From Phenylobacterium aquaticum (GTDB taxonomy: Bacteria > Pseudomonadota > Alphaproteobacteria > Caulobacterales > Caulobacteraceae), in contig CANCJJ010000001.1 of NCBI GenBank assembly GCA_947378305.1, forward strand, positions 62,001-126,000: a stretch of DNA of 64,000 nt, read 5' to 3'. This document shows, one piece after another, positions 1 through 9,487 of the stretch. The notes under the pieces are model-generated. The model was given only the letters and a program-made list of their open reading frames with translations, had not been told where the DNA came from and searched no databases. Within the stretch, counting starts at the first letter, position 1. The number at the start of each line of letters is the position of its first letter. A program made the position numbers and the translations under genes.

Positions 1-342
1 TTGCCGCCCTTCTTCACCGACGACGAGGACCTGGCCCGCCAGATCGAACAGGCCGCTCAGACGACCGGCGATCCGGTCTGGCGGCTGCCCCTCTGGAAGG
101 GATATCTAGACTCCCTGGACTCCGACATTGCCGATATTCGCAATGACCCGGATGGCTGGGCCCAGGCTGGGGCCATGACCGCGGCCTTGTTCCTGCAACG
201 CTTCGCCCCCAAGGGGCCTTGGGCGCATTTCGACATCTTTGCCTGGAACCCCAGATCCCGTCCGGGCTTTCCATCCGGGGGGGAGGCCCAGGCCATTCGC
301 GGCCTCTACCAGATGCTCCGGACCCGGTTTCATGGGGTCTGA
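1..342 (+). CDS. pepA: Leucyl/cytosol aminopeptidase family (M17), C-terminal part, truncated by window start
   Basis: ORF open at the 5' edge; C-terminal M17-like segment (SGGEAQAIRGLYQML, NPRSRPGFPSGGEA). Confidence 0.7.
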   Translation: MPPFFTDDEDLARQIEQAAQTTGDPVWRLPLWKGYLDSLDSDIADIRNDPDGWAQAGAMTAALFLQRFAPKGPWAHFDIFAWNPRSRPGFPSGGEAQAIRGLYQMLRTRFHGV

Positions 343-397
343 CCCGCGCATAACCCCCTGGCGAGCCGATCTCGCCAGTTCAGACCTGGAGGGGCGC

Positions 398-1165
398 ATG
401 TCTGCCCCTGCCTATCGACAGCCGCGTCCGCACACGGTCGTGACGCCTGCCCTCCGGATTACCGCCACCCAGGCACCGGACAGCGAACAACAGGACCAGC
501 TGCTGTTTGGCGAGGTGTTTGATCTTCTGGACACTACCGGCGATCAGGCCTGGGGTCAGGCCCGACGGGATGGCTATGTCGGTTATGTGGACCTGGCGGC
601 CTTGGGCGCGGACCCTGGCTTGCCCACCCATCGGGTCTCGGCCATCCGCACCTATGCCTTCAGTGAGCCCAGCATCAAGTCGAGGGCCCTCGGGCCCTAT
701 TCCCTGAACTGTCTGATTTCGATCCAGGCCCGAGAGGGCCGCTTCCTTAAAGGCGCAAACACAGGCTGGTTCGTGGCCGAGCACCTGTCACCCATCGGCA
801 GCTTTGCCGGAGAGCCCGCGGCCGTGGCCGAACTTCACCTGGGGGCCGCCTATCTCTGGGGCGGTCGCGAGAGTCATGGGCTGGATTGTTCAGGACTGGT
901 TCAACAAGCCCTGCTGGCCTGTGGTCGCGCCTGTCCCCGGGATACCGATCAGCAGCAGGCCCTGGGCCAGGACATTGATCCCGAGGCCCTTGCCCGCGGC
1001 GATCTCGTGTTCTGGAAGGGCCATGTGGCCATGATGGTGAGCCAGACCCACATCATCCACGCCAATGCCCATCACATGGCCGTCGCCACGGAACCTCTCG
1101 CGGAGGCCTGGAGCCGCATTGCCCGGACCACGACCGGTGACCCGGTCGCCTTCCGAAGACTCTAG
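398..1165 (+). CDS. NlpC/P60 family peptidase with N-terminal SH3-like region
   Basis: Catalytic Cys motif YLWGGRESHGLDCSGLVQ and His region GHVAMMV; ATG at 398 is in frame with the longer listed ORF. Confidence 0.85.
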   Translation: MSAPAYRQPRPHTVVTPALRITATQAPDSEQQDQLLFGEVFDLLDTTGDQAWGQARRDGYVGYVDLAALGADPGLPTHRVSAIRTYAFSEPSIKSRALGPYSLNCLISIQAREGRFLKGANTGWFVAEHLSPIGSFAGEPAAVAELHLGAAYLWGGRESHGLDCSGLVQQALLACGRACPRDTDQQQALGQDIDPEALARGDLVFWKGHVAMMVSQTHIIHANAHHMAVATEPLAEAWSRIARTTTGDPVAFRRL

Positions 1166-1803
1166 ACGGCGGGCTTGGCGCTCGCCGCTGCGGCGGGGGC
1201 AGCAGGCGCTTCACCCGCTTCCGCAGGGGCGGCGGCGGGCGCTGCAGCGGCGGCGGGGGCAGCGGCCGGAATCGGCAGGGTCGAGCCCTGGGCATGGAGG
1301 TAGGCGATCACATTGATGCGGTCTTCCGCCTTCTTCAGGCCGACGAAGGACATCTTGGTGCCAGAAATGTACTTTTGCGGGCCCGACAGGAATTCATAAA
1401 TGTGCTGGTAGTCCCAGATCGGCTGCTTGCCACCGAACTCGGTCATGCCCGCGGAATAGGCGAAGCCACCATGGCTGCCAGGCTTGCGACCAACCACACC
1501 CCAGAGGTTGGGTCCTGTGCCATTTGCGCCGCCATTGGCCGCATTGTGGCAGGACTGGCACTTTGCAAAGACGGCCTCGCCGGCCTTGACGTCTGCAATT
1601 GGCAGGACCGTGCCCCAATCGGGCGGAACATCAGCGACGGGCGCACCGCCAGCGTCGGCCTCAGCCGCAACTTCAATGGCATAGCCAGGTTTCTTGGGAG
1701 CTTCCGCCTCGAACAGGCCCGAGGTGAATTCGCGAAGGCCGACAATGGCCAAACCAGTCGCCAGTACGGCGCCAGCGATTTTGTTGAAATTCAGATCGCT
1801 CAT
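1162..1803 (-). CDS. Membrane-anchored c-type cytochrome (class I, CycM-like)
   Basis: Heme motif CQSCH, N-terminal TM segment, GTGPNLWGVVGRKPG and distal Met region TKMSFVGLKK; Ala/Pro-rich C-terminal tail. Confidence 0.88.
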   Translation of the reverse strand: MSDLNFNKIAGAVLATGLAIVGLREFTSGLFEAEAPKKPGYAIEVAAEADAGGAPVADVPPDWGTVLPIADVKAGEAVFAKCQSCHNAANGGANGTGPNLWGVVGRKPGSHGGFAYSAGMTEFGGKQPIWDYQHIYEFLSGPQKYISGTKMSFVGLKKAEDRINVIAYLHAQGSTLPIPAAAPAAAAAPAAAPAEAGEAPAAPAAAASAKPAV

Positions 1804-1940
1804 CGTCCTGAAATCGGCCCTCTACTCGGCTGACATGATGGTCAGCGTTAGCACGGGAATCCCCGCCCCATATTGCGCCCGCGTCTCTTACACGCTACCG
1901 GCGCTCGCGCAACCAGCCAGTTGGGTGCAAGGGTACAGAT

Positions 1941-2684
1941 ATGACACCAATTATTCTCATACCTGCTCGCATGGCCGCAACGCGGCTGCCTGGAAAACCC
2001 CTCGCCGACATTGAGGGGCTACCCATGATTGTGCGGGTCATTCGTCAGGCGGAAGCCGCAAATATCGGGCCTGTCGCCGTGGCCGCCGGGGACATGGAGA
2101 TCGTTGAGGCTGTTCAAAGGGCCGGGGCGCGCGCAATCCTGACCGACCCGCACCTGCCTTCGGGTTCGGACCGAATCGTAGCTGCCCTGGCCGAGTTGGA
2201 CCCCCAGGGACACCACGACGTTATCATCAACCTTCAGGGGGATATCCCCTTCATTCAGCCAGAAGCGGTGAAGGCCTGTGCAGATCTGCTGGCCAGTCAG
2301 CCGGATTGTGACATTTCCACCGTCATGGTGGCCGAGGCTGATCGTGCCGAGCGCAGCAATCCCGACATTCCCAAGGTCGTTGCCGCCATGGCCGCCGATG
2401 GCCGGTCTGGCCGGGCCCTCTATTTCACCCGATCTGTCCTCTATGGCGATGCGCCCGTCTGGCTGCACCATGGAATCTATGGCTATCGCCGCGAGGCCCT
2501 CCTGGGATTCACCGCCGCCCCGCCCTCGCCCCTGGAACAAAGGGAGCGGCTGGAACAGCTCAGGGCGCTGGAACTTGGCATGACCCTTTGGGCCGCAGTG
2601 CTGGACGAAGCACCGATTTCCGTGGACAACCCGGCAGATCTTGAGCGCGCCCGCGCCCATGCCCGCTCGCTGAAAGGACGCTAA
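1941..2684 (+). CDS. kdsB: 3-deoxy-manno-octulosonate cytidylyltransferase
   Basis: IILIPARMAATRLPGKPLADI N-terminus, NLQGDIPFI. Confidence 0.95.
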   Translation: MTPIILIPARMAATRLPGKPLADIEGLPMIVRVIRQAEAANIGPVAVAAGDMEIVEAVQRAGARAILTDPHLPSGSDRIVAALAELDPQGHHDVIINLQGDIPFIQPEAVKACADLLASQPDCDISTVMVAEADRAERSNPDIPKVVAAMAADGRSGRALYFTRSVLYGDAPVWLHHGIYGYRREALLGFTAAPPSPLEQRERLEQLRALELGMTLWAAVLDEAPISVDNPADLERARAHARSLKGR

Positions 2685-3553
2685 TGGCCCAGGGACGAAT
2701 CGCCTTCCAGGGAGAGTTGGGCGCAAACAGCCATGAGGCCTGTCTGGCCGCCTATCCGGATATGGAACCGGTTCCCCATGCCAGTTTCGAAGACGCCTTC
2801 GAGGCCATAAAGTCCGGCGACTGCCAGCTGGGCATGATCCCGGTGGAGAATTCAATCGCCGGGCGGGTGGCAGATGTCCATCACCTCCTGCCCTCCTCCG
2901 GCCTGAAGATCATCGGCGAGCATTTCAAGCCAATCCATTTTCAGCTCATGGCCAATCCCGGAGTCCGGCTGGAAGAGATTCGCAGCGTGGCCTCCATGCC
3001 CATTGCCCTGACTCAGTGTCGCAAGACCGTGCGTCGGTTGAACCTGACCACAGATTCCGTGGGGGATACGGCCCTGGCCGCCAAACGCCTGGCCGAGCAC
3101 CCGGACCCGACGGGGGCCGCCATTGCCCCGGCCCTGGCCGCAAGCCTCTATGGCCTGGAAATCCTGCTGCGGGATGTTGAGGATACGCCGGACAATACAA
3201 CCCGGTTCCTGGTCATGACCGCTGAGGAAAATCCGCCTTCACCGCCCCTGACCCAGCCCTGCATGACCAGCTTCGTCTTTCAGGTGCGCAACATGCCCGC
3301 CGCCCTCTACAAGGCACTGGGCGGATTTGCGACCAATGGGGTCAACCTGACCAAACTCGAAAGCTATATGGAGAACGCAGCCTTCACTGCGACCTTCTTC
3401 TATTCGGAAATCGACGGTCGGCCAGAAGACCCCGGCGTGGCCCGGGCCTTTGAAGAATTGCAGTTCTTCTGCCAGCGGTTCGAAATCCTGGGCACCTATC
3501 CGGCCGCCGACTTCCGCCGCCATAGCTGGGGCGGGAATACGGTTACGTCCTGA
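2684..3553 (+). CDS. pheA: Prephenate dehydratase
   Basis: IAFQGELGANSHEA, MIPVENSIAGRV, ACT-domain ESYMENAAFTATFFYSEIDGRPED; start overlaps kdsB stop. Confidence 0.93.
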   Translation: MAQGRIAFQGELGANSHEACLAAYPDMEPVPHASFEDAFEAIKSGDCQLGMIPVENSIAGRVADVHHLLPSSGLKIIGEHFKPIHFQLMANPGVRLEEIRSVASMPIALTQCRKTVRRLNLTTDSVGDTALAAKRLAEHPDPTGAAIAPALAASLYGLEILLRDVEDTPDNTTRFLVMTAEENPPSPPLTQPCMTSFVFQVRNMPAALYKALGGFATNGVNLTKLESYMENAAFTATFFYSEIDGRPEDPGVARAFEELQFFCQRFEILGTYPAADFRRHSWGGNTVTS

Positions 3554-3565
3554 GACTGGGGCGCT

Positions 3566-4489
3566 CTACCCCTCAGCCCAGGCCTTGATGAGCTGATGGG
3601 CAATGGCCATGCCGCCGGGGGCAAAGGTGCCCTCGATCTTCCCGGCCAGCAGGTCCCGGGCCTCGGTCTTGGTGAACCAGCGCACCTCTGACAGTTCCGT
3701 CTGGTCCGGGGCCGCATTGTCGTCCGCCACCTGGGCGATCAGGCCGATCATGAGCGAGTTGGGAAAAGGCCAGGGCTGGGTGGAATGATAGGCCACCGAG
3801 GTTGTGCGCAGGCCCGCCTCTTCGAACAGCTCCCGCGCACAGGCTTCCTCAATGGATTCGCCGGGCTCCAGAAAGCCGGCCAGGGAGGAGAACATCCCCT
3901 TGGGCCACAGGGCCTGACGTCCCAGCATGCAGCGGTCCTCGTGCACGGCCAGCATAATCACAACCGGGTCGGTGCGGGGGAAATGTTCGGCGTTACAGGC
4001 CCGGCAGACCCGCTTCCAGCCGCCCTCGGCGGGCTCCGAGGCCTCGCCACAGCCGGAGCAGTGCTTGTGCTTGCGCCGCCACTCAAACATGCCCTTAGCC
4101 GTGCCAAGAATGGCCGTCTCCGTGGCAGGCAGGCGGCTGGCCAGACCGCGCATGTCTTCGAATCGGCCCAGCCCCTGGAGCGGACCATCCACCGGGTCTG
4201 CCGCACCCTCGACATCAAGCGCGAAGATGGCCGTGTCCTTCCAGAGTCCCATGAAAAGCAGGCGCTCCGGCCCACCGGACAGGTCCCGGACCATGCGGGC
4301 AGGAAGGTAGGCGACTTGCAGCCCGCCCTCCTTGGTCGGCTCCACAAGGGGTTTGCCATTCCACAAGACCAGCCCCAGGGACTGGTCCGAAGACAGCTGT
4401 TCAGCAAGCCATGCCTCGTCCTTGCGGCGCTCACTAGCGCGGTCGAGGGGGTTGCCGGCGAAGGTGTTGGTAAAGGCGGTCAGGGTCAT
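3566..4489 (-). CDS. nudC: NAD(H) pyrophosphatase (NUDIX)
   Basis: Zn ribbon CSGCG..CRAC and Nudix box GFLEPGESIEEACARELFEEAG; ATG at 4489 preferred over 4525. Confidence 0.9.
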   Translation of the reverse strand: MTLTAFTNTFAGNPLDRASERRKDEAWLAEQLSSDQSLGLVLWNGKPLVEPTKEGGLQVAYLPARMVRDLSGGPERLLFMGLWKDTAIFALDVEGAADPVDGPLQGLGRFEDMRGLASRLPATETAILGTAKGMFEWRRKHKHCSGCGEASEPAEGGWKRVCRACNAEHFPRTDPVVIMLAVHEDRCMLGRQALWPKGMFSSLAGFLEPGESIEEACARELFEEAGLRTTSVAYHSTQPWPFPNSLMIGLIAQVADDNAAPDQTELSEVRWFTKTEARDLLAGKIEGTFAPGGMAIAHQLIKAWAEG

Positions 4490-4556
4490 TTTTCCATAAT
4501 AGCGCAGGATTCTCTGAACGGACATGCTTGCGTGAAAGCGCGTGGACCGCGATATA

Positions 4557-4660
4557 GGGGGCGGAGATCGGCGACGGGCGGACGCCTCGCCAACCCGGTC
4601 AGGTCCGGAAGGAAGCAGCCGTAACGAGTTTCGCTCCGGGTCGTCGTTCGGTCTCCACCC
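4557..4660 (+). ncRNA. ffs: Signal recognition particle RNA (4.5S, small bacterial type)
   Basis: Apical motif GGTCAGGTCCGGAAGGAAGCAGCC with flanking pairing GGAGATCGGCGACG...CGTCGTTCGGTCTCC; just upstream of dnaX. Confidence 0.93.
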
Positions 4661-4677
4661 TAGATTTCAAGGCAAAC

Positions 4678-6510
4678 ATGGCCGTCGACGACATCCTGCC
4701 AGATCCCGAGACACCCGAGCGTGATCCGAATACGGCGGACATGTTCGGTGGCGCTGTCGCTCCCCTCACGCCGACACCCCTGGATGTGACCGCCCGCCCC
4801 CCCTCTGCAGAGGACGGCGCGGCCTATACCGTGCTGGCCCGGAAATATCGGCCCCGCACCTTCGATGACCTCTATGGCCAGGATGCCATGGTGAGGACCT
4901 TGAAGAATGCCTTTGGCTCAGGCCGGATTGCCCATGCCTTCATGCTGACCGGCGTCCGGGGGGTGGGCAAGACCACGACAGCCCGCCTGCTGGCCCGGGC
5001 CTTGAACTTTGAAACCGAGACCCAGCATGCCCCGACCCTGGACCTGAGCACCGATGGCCGACATTGCCGGGCCATTATCGAAGGCCGGCACATGGATGTG
5101 CTGGAACTCGACGCCGCCAGCCGCACCGGGGTCGAGGCCATGCGCGAACTTCTGGATGGCGTGCGCTATGCCCCGGTCGAGGCGCGCTACAAGGTCTATA
5201 TCATTGACGAAGTGCACATGCTGTCGTCCGGGGCCTTCAATGCCCTGCTAAAGACCCTGGAAGAGCCACCGCCCCACGCCAAGTTCATCTTTGCCACCAC
5301 CGAGATCCGCAAGGTGCCGGTGACCATCCTCTCCCGCTGCCAGCGGTTTGACCTGCGCCGGGTTGAACCCGATGTCATCGTCAAAAATTTGGACATGATC
5401 TGTGAGGCCGAGGGGGTCAAGGTCGAGGCGGAAGGTCTGATCCTGATTGCCCGGGCCGCCGAGGGCTCGGTGCGCGACGCCCAGTCCATGCTGGATCAGG
5501 CCCTTGTCCAGGGGGAACCCGGGCAGACGGTTTCCGCCGCCCTGATCCGTGACATGCTCGGCCTGGCCGACCGGGGTCAGACCATTACCCTGTTTGAACA
5601 GGTCCTGCGGGGGGAGGCCGGCGCGGCCATCGACACCTTCCGCCAACTCTACAACTATGGCGCAGAACCGGGTCAGCTCCTGCTCGATCTGATGGAACAT
5701 GCCCATGGTGCCTCGGTCGCCAAGGCCATAGGCCCCCAGGCCCTGACCCTGCCCAAGGACCAGGCCGGGCGACTGGCGGCCATCGGAGCCGCCATTTCGG
5801 CGGGAACCCTGTCACGCATCTGGCAAATGCTGTTGCGGGCCCATGAAGAAGTTGCCCGCGCGCCCGATCCGGCCGCAGCCGGCGACATGGTCCTGATCCG
5901 GCTGGCCTATGCGGCCGACCTGCCCGGCCCGGAAGAGGCCTTGAAACGGCTCCAGTCCGGCGAAGCGCCAGCTCCGGGCCTGACCCCTGCGCCCTCCGGC
6001 GGTCCAGGGGTATCCATGTCCGGCCAGGGGGGCGGATCGGCGGCGCGCATGGCCGCACCCCAGACCCTGACGGCCCAATCCCTGGCCCCCCAGGCCCCGC
6101 CCGTTCTCCAGAGCTTCAATGATGTCCTGGCCCTGATCGAACAGCGCCGGGACATTGCCCTGCGCCTGGACGTGGAACGCTTTGTCAGGCCGGTGAGCTT
6201 CCGCCCTGGAGCCATAGAATTCGAGCCCGCCCCCGGAGCCCCGGCCAATCTGGCCCAACGCCTGGTCAGCCGCCTGAAGGAATGGACCGGTCAGCCCTGG
6301 CTCATCGCGGCCCAGGGCGGCGGCGGGGCCGAGAGCCTCTGGGAACGCCAGAAACGCGAAGAAGGGGAAACCCGCGACGAGGTCGGAACCGACCCCTTTG
6401 TCCGCGCCGTCATGGCCGCCTTTCCGGGAACCGAGATCATCCAGATCCGCAACCTGCCCGTCCCCGACCTGGCCCCCCTGGACGAAACCACCGGCACGGA
6501 CGACGACTAA
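4678..6510 (+). CDS. dnaX: DNA polymerase III subunit gamma/tau
   Basis: VLARKYRPRTFDDLYGQDAMV, GVRGVGKTTTARLLARALN, DEVHMLSSGAFNALLKTLEEPP. Confidence 0.96.
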   Translation: MAVDDILPDPETPERDPNTADMFGGAVAPLTPTPLDVTARPPSAEDGAAYTVLARKYRPRTFDDLYGQDAMVRTLKNAFGSGRIAHAFMLTGVRGVGKTTTARLLARALNFETETQHAPTLDLSTDGRHCRAIIEGRHMDVLELDAASRTGVEAMRELLDGVRYAPVEARYKVYIIDEVHMLSSGAFNALLKTLEEPPPHAKFIFATTEIRKVPVTILSRCQRFDLRRVEPDVIVKNLDMICEAEGVKVEAEGLILIARAAEGSVRDAQSMLDQALVQGEPGQTVSAALIRDMLGLADRGQTITLFEQVLRGEAGAAIDTFRQLYNYGAEPGQLLLDLMEHAHGASVAKAIGPQALTLPKDQAGRLAAIGAAISAGTLSRIWQMLLRAHEEVARAPDPAAAGDMVLIRLAYAADLPGPEEALKRLQSGEAPAPGLTPAPSGGPGVSMSGQGGGSAARMAAPQTLTAQSLAPQAPPVLQSFNDVLALIEQRRDIALRLDVERFVRPVSFRPGAIEFEPAPGAPANLAQRLVSRLKEWTGQPWLIAAQGGGGAESLWERQKREEGETRDEVGTDPFVRAVMAAFPGTEIIQIRNLPVPDLAPLDETTGTDDD

Positions 6511-6585
6511 AGTCATTAAGACCTCGCATAGTCACGCACCTGGGAATGTGTCCTTCCGGATGGGACGTAAATCCGGTCCAAAATC

Positions 6586-6750
6586 TCATTCCACATCGAA
6601 TTTTACCCGCCGTCCGTCGCGCAAGAGGCCACAGAGCAGACCATTGATCAGGTCATCACTGGCCTCCCCAATCTCTTCCAGATGGAGCCTGTCCATCAGC
6701 GCCGCCCTGTCCAGGTTCTGAACGGCCAGCCACGCGACATTTAGTCCCAT
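6586..6750 (-). CDS. Hypothetical small protein, 54 aa (below the ORF-track cut-off); possibly truncated
   Basis: ATG at 6750 preceded by AAAGGAGACCTGGG (strong SD); reads MGLNVAWLAVQNLDRAALMDRLHLEEIGEASDDLINGLLCGLLRDGRRVKFDVE*. Confidence 0.5.
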   Translation of the reverse strand: MGLNVAWLAVQNLDRAALMDRLHLEEIGEASDDLINGLLCGLLRDGRRVKFDVE

Positions 6751-6978
6751 CCCAGGTCTCCTTTGTTAGCCTCATAAAGACATTGAAAAGCCAGGTGAAT
6801 CCCCGGCGCAAAACCGACGGGCCGGTATTTCGCGCCCAGGTCGCGCGTCAGTTGACGAGACGCCCGCCTGGCCCCGCCCCGCATTGGGACTGTGCCCGTC
6901 CCCTGAATCGACCCATAGTGCGTGCCATTCTCGTGTATTCGGCGGTGGAAATTCGCCTCAAACTGACCTGGAGACCCC

Positions 6979-7581
6979 TTGGCTGCGTCTGCTGGACCTG
7001 AAATTGAGCGCCTGATCTCGCTCCTGTCCAAGCTGCCGGGGCTGGGTCCAAGGTCGGCGCGACGGGCGGCCCTGGCCCTGTTGAAACGTCGGGATCAGCT
7101 GCTTCTGCCCCTGTCCGAGGCCTTGTCTCAGGCCGCGACCAAGGTCCGCACCTGCACCACATGCGGGGCCCTGGACACCCAGGACCCTTGCGCCATCTGC
7201 GCCGATCCCGCCCGGGACAACAGCCTGATCTGCGTCGTTGAAGAGGTCGGGGCGCTCTGGGCCATGGAACGCGCCGGGGCCTTCCGGGGACGCTATCACG
7301 TGCTGGGCGGGCTCCTGTCGGCTCTGGATGGAGTTGGACCGGCGGACTTGCGGATCAAGACCCTGGTGGAGCGCGCCAGTGCAAATGGGGTTCGGGAAGT
7401 CATACTGGCCCTGCCCGCGACGGTGGATGGCCAGACCACCGCCCATTATCTGGCCGAAAGCCTGGCCCAGGCGGGGGTGTCCGTGACCATGCTGGCGCGG
7501 GGTGTCCCGGTGGGCGGGGACCTGGACTGGCTGGATGACGGGACAATCGCCCAGGCCATGCGCGCCCGCCGACCGGCTTGA
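6979..7581 (+). CDS. recR: Recombination mediator protein RecR
   Basis: [22 protein letters not shown]4 zinc finger [16 protein letters not shown], Toprim region; TTG start. Confidence 0.95.
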   Translation: MAASAGPEIERLISLLSKLPGLGPRSARRAALALLKRRDQLLLPLSEALSQAATKVRTCTTCGALDTQDPCAICADPARDNSLICVVEEVGALWAMERAGAFRGRYHVLGGLLSALDGVGPADLRIKTLVERASANGVREVILALPATVDGQTTAHYLAESLAQAGVSVTMLARGVPVGGDLDWLDDGTIAQAMRARRPA

Positions 7582-7620
7582 GAAGGTGACAGGACCGGGG
7601 ATCGGGGCTAGGAACGCAAC

Positions 7621-8868
7621 ATGAACACCAACCTGATCCCAACCCTCGCGGGCTTTGCCGTGGCCCTTGTGGCCCTGGCCTGGGCCTTTTTCGAACGCCG
7701 TCGTGCGGATACCGCCGAGGCAAGGGTCTGGGCGCTTCAGGACACGGCCGCCCGGGTGAAGGTCATTGAGGAAATGGCCGCGCGAAATGAGGGCCTCCTG
7801 CAGGCCGAAGCCGCCAATGCGATTGCCGAACAGCTCTTGCGGCGGGCGGATGAGACCTTTCACAATCGCGAGCAACTCGCAGAGGCCAGGCTTGAAGCCC
7901 AGCTAAAACCCGTGGCGGAAACCCTGGCCCGGTTTCAGGAACAGGTGACGGCCGTCGAGAAGGTTCGGCTGGAGGAAACCGGCGGACTGAAGGAACAGAT
8001 TGCCGCCCTCATGCGCGCCTCAACTGCCACCCAGGACGAAGCCCGCAAGCTGTCGGCCGCCCTGGGACGCGGCGCGGGCGTTCAGGGGCGCTGGGGTGAA
8101 CAGACCCTGCGCAATGTGCTGGAAATGGCGGGCCTGCAAAACCGGTTCGACTTCAACGAGCAGGTCTCCATCGCCGCCTCGGAAGGTCGGCGACGGCCAG
8201 ACGTGGTGGTCCGCATGCCCGGTGGCGGGGAGCTGATCATTGACGCCAAGGTCTCCCTGAATGCCTTTCTAGAGGCTCAGGAAACCTCGGATGAGGGCCT
8301 TCGCGAGGCCGCCCTGGTGCGCCATGCCGAAAGCGTCCGGGCCCATGTAAGGGGCCTGTCCTCAAAGGCCTACCAAGACGAAATGGGGGCCAGTGCGGAC
8401 TTTGTCGCCATGTTTGTTCCCGGCGACGGATTCCTGGTCGCCGCCCTGGATCGCCGTCCGGAACTGCTGAATGAAGCCATGGCGCAGAAGGTTGTGATCG
8501 TCACACCCTCGACCCTCTTTGCCCTCTGCAAGGCCGTGTCCTATGGCTGGCGCGTGGAGGAACAGGCCAAGGGAGCGGCCGAAATCGCCAAGGTGGCCCG
8601 GGAACTCTACAAACGGCTGGCGGATATGGGGGGACATGTGGCCTCCGTCGGCAAGGCCCTCGGCACGGCGGTCGAAAAATACAATTCGATGGTGGGCACC
8701 CTGGAGACCCGCGTCCTGCCCCAGGCCCGGCGCTTTGAAGACCTGGGCGTGGATCATGAAGGCAAGGACATGCCCGAGCTGGCGCAGGTCGAAACCGGGA
8801 TTCGCCCCCTGACGCGGCTCCTCCAAACCCCTGACCCGGGGAATGACACCGGCTTGACGCGCGGTTAG
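7621..8868 (+). CDS. rmuC: DNA recombination protein RmuC
   Basis: [50 protein letters not shown]-terminal TM segment. Confidence 0.93.
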   Translation: MNTNLIPTLAGFAVALVALAWAFFERRRADTAEARVWALQDTAARVKVIEEMAARNEGLLQAEAANAIAEQLLRRADETFHNREQLAEARLEAQLKPVAETLARFQEQVTAVEKVRLEETGGLKEQIAALMRASTATQDEARKLSAALGRGAGVQGRWGEQTLRNVLEMAGLQNRFDFNEQVSIAASEGRRRPDVVVRMPGGGELIIDAKVSLNAFLEAQETSDEGLREAALVRHAESVRAHVRGLSSKAYQDEMGASADFVAMFVPGDGFLVAALDRRPELLNEAMAQKVVIVTPSTLFALCKAVSYGWRVEEQAKGAAEIAKVARELYKRLADMGGHVASVGKALGTAVEKYNSMVGTLETRVLPQARRFEDLGVDHEGKDMPELAQVETGIRPLTRLLQTPDPGNDTGLTRG

Positions 8869-8891
8869 CGCATGACTACCTCCAGATCATC

Positions 8892-9401
8892 ATGACAATT
8901 CTCGACATCCGCGTGGTCCCGGACCCCATTCTGAAACAGGTCTCCAAGCCGGTTCCCGGTGTGGACGACGACCTGCGCCGGCTGATGGATGACATGCTGG
9001 AGACCATGTACGACGCCCCGGGCATTGGCCTGGCCGCCATCCAGGTGGGCGTGGCCAAGCAGGTGATTGTCATGGACCTGGCCCGGGAGGGCGAGCCCCC
9101 CGAGCCCCGCTATTTCGTCAATCCGCAGATTCTCTGGGCGTCTGAGGACATGGCTCCCTACGAAGAGGGCTGTCTGTCGGTGCCGGAGGTCTTTGACGAG
9201 GTCGAACGCGCGGCAAGGGTCAAGGTCAAGTATCTCGACTATGACGGCCAGGAGCGGGTGGTTGAGGCCGATGGCCTGTTTTCCGTCTGCCTGCAGCACG
9301 AGATGGATCACCTGAAGGGCGTCCTGTTCATCGACTACCTCTCCCGCCTGAAGCGGGACCGGGCGGTGACCCGGGTCCGCAAGCTGGTTCGGCAGGCCTG
9401 A
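8892..9401 (+). CDS. def: Peptide deformylase
   Basis: [37 protein letters not shown] motifs. Confidence 0.97.
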   Translation: MTILDIRVVPDPILKQVSKPVPGVDDDLRRLMDDMLETMYDAPGIGLAAIQVGVAKQVIVMDLAREGEPPEPRYFVNPQILWASEDMAPYEEGCLSVPEVFDEVERAARVKVKYLDYDGQERVVEADGLFSVCLQHEMDHLKGVLFIDYLSRLKRDRAVTRVRKLVRQA

Positions 9402-9402
9402 G

Positions 9403-9447
9403 GCCTGTTTCGATCCGATAAACAGCTCCCGTCTTTCGGAACAGGCT
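9403..9447. repeat. Dispersed palindromic intergenic element, diverged copy
   Basis: gcctgtttcgatccgataaacagctcccgtctttcggaacaggc; reverse complement resembles the copies at 23.2-23.35 kb. Confidence 0.65.
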
Positions 9448-9487
9448 CTAGTTTCTAAATTGGCCCATCAGGGCTAAAGCTCTGCCC

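Noticed and set aside
2019-2855. Long antisense ORFs opposite real genes (e.g. 2019-2855, 6958-7875, 28167-29576, 42394-43746)
   Set aside because: High-GC shadow ORFs fully antisense to well-identified genes, with low-complexity Gly/Arg/Gln/His-rich translations and no recognisable domains.
6741-7031. Minus-strand 96-aa ORF across the dnaX-recR gap
   Set aside because: Overlaps the recR start antisense, no recognisable domain; the shorter 54-aa ORF with a good SD is a better candidate.
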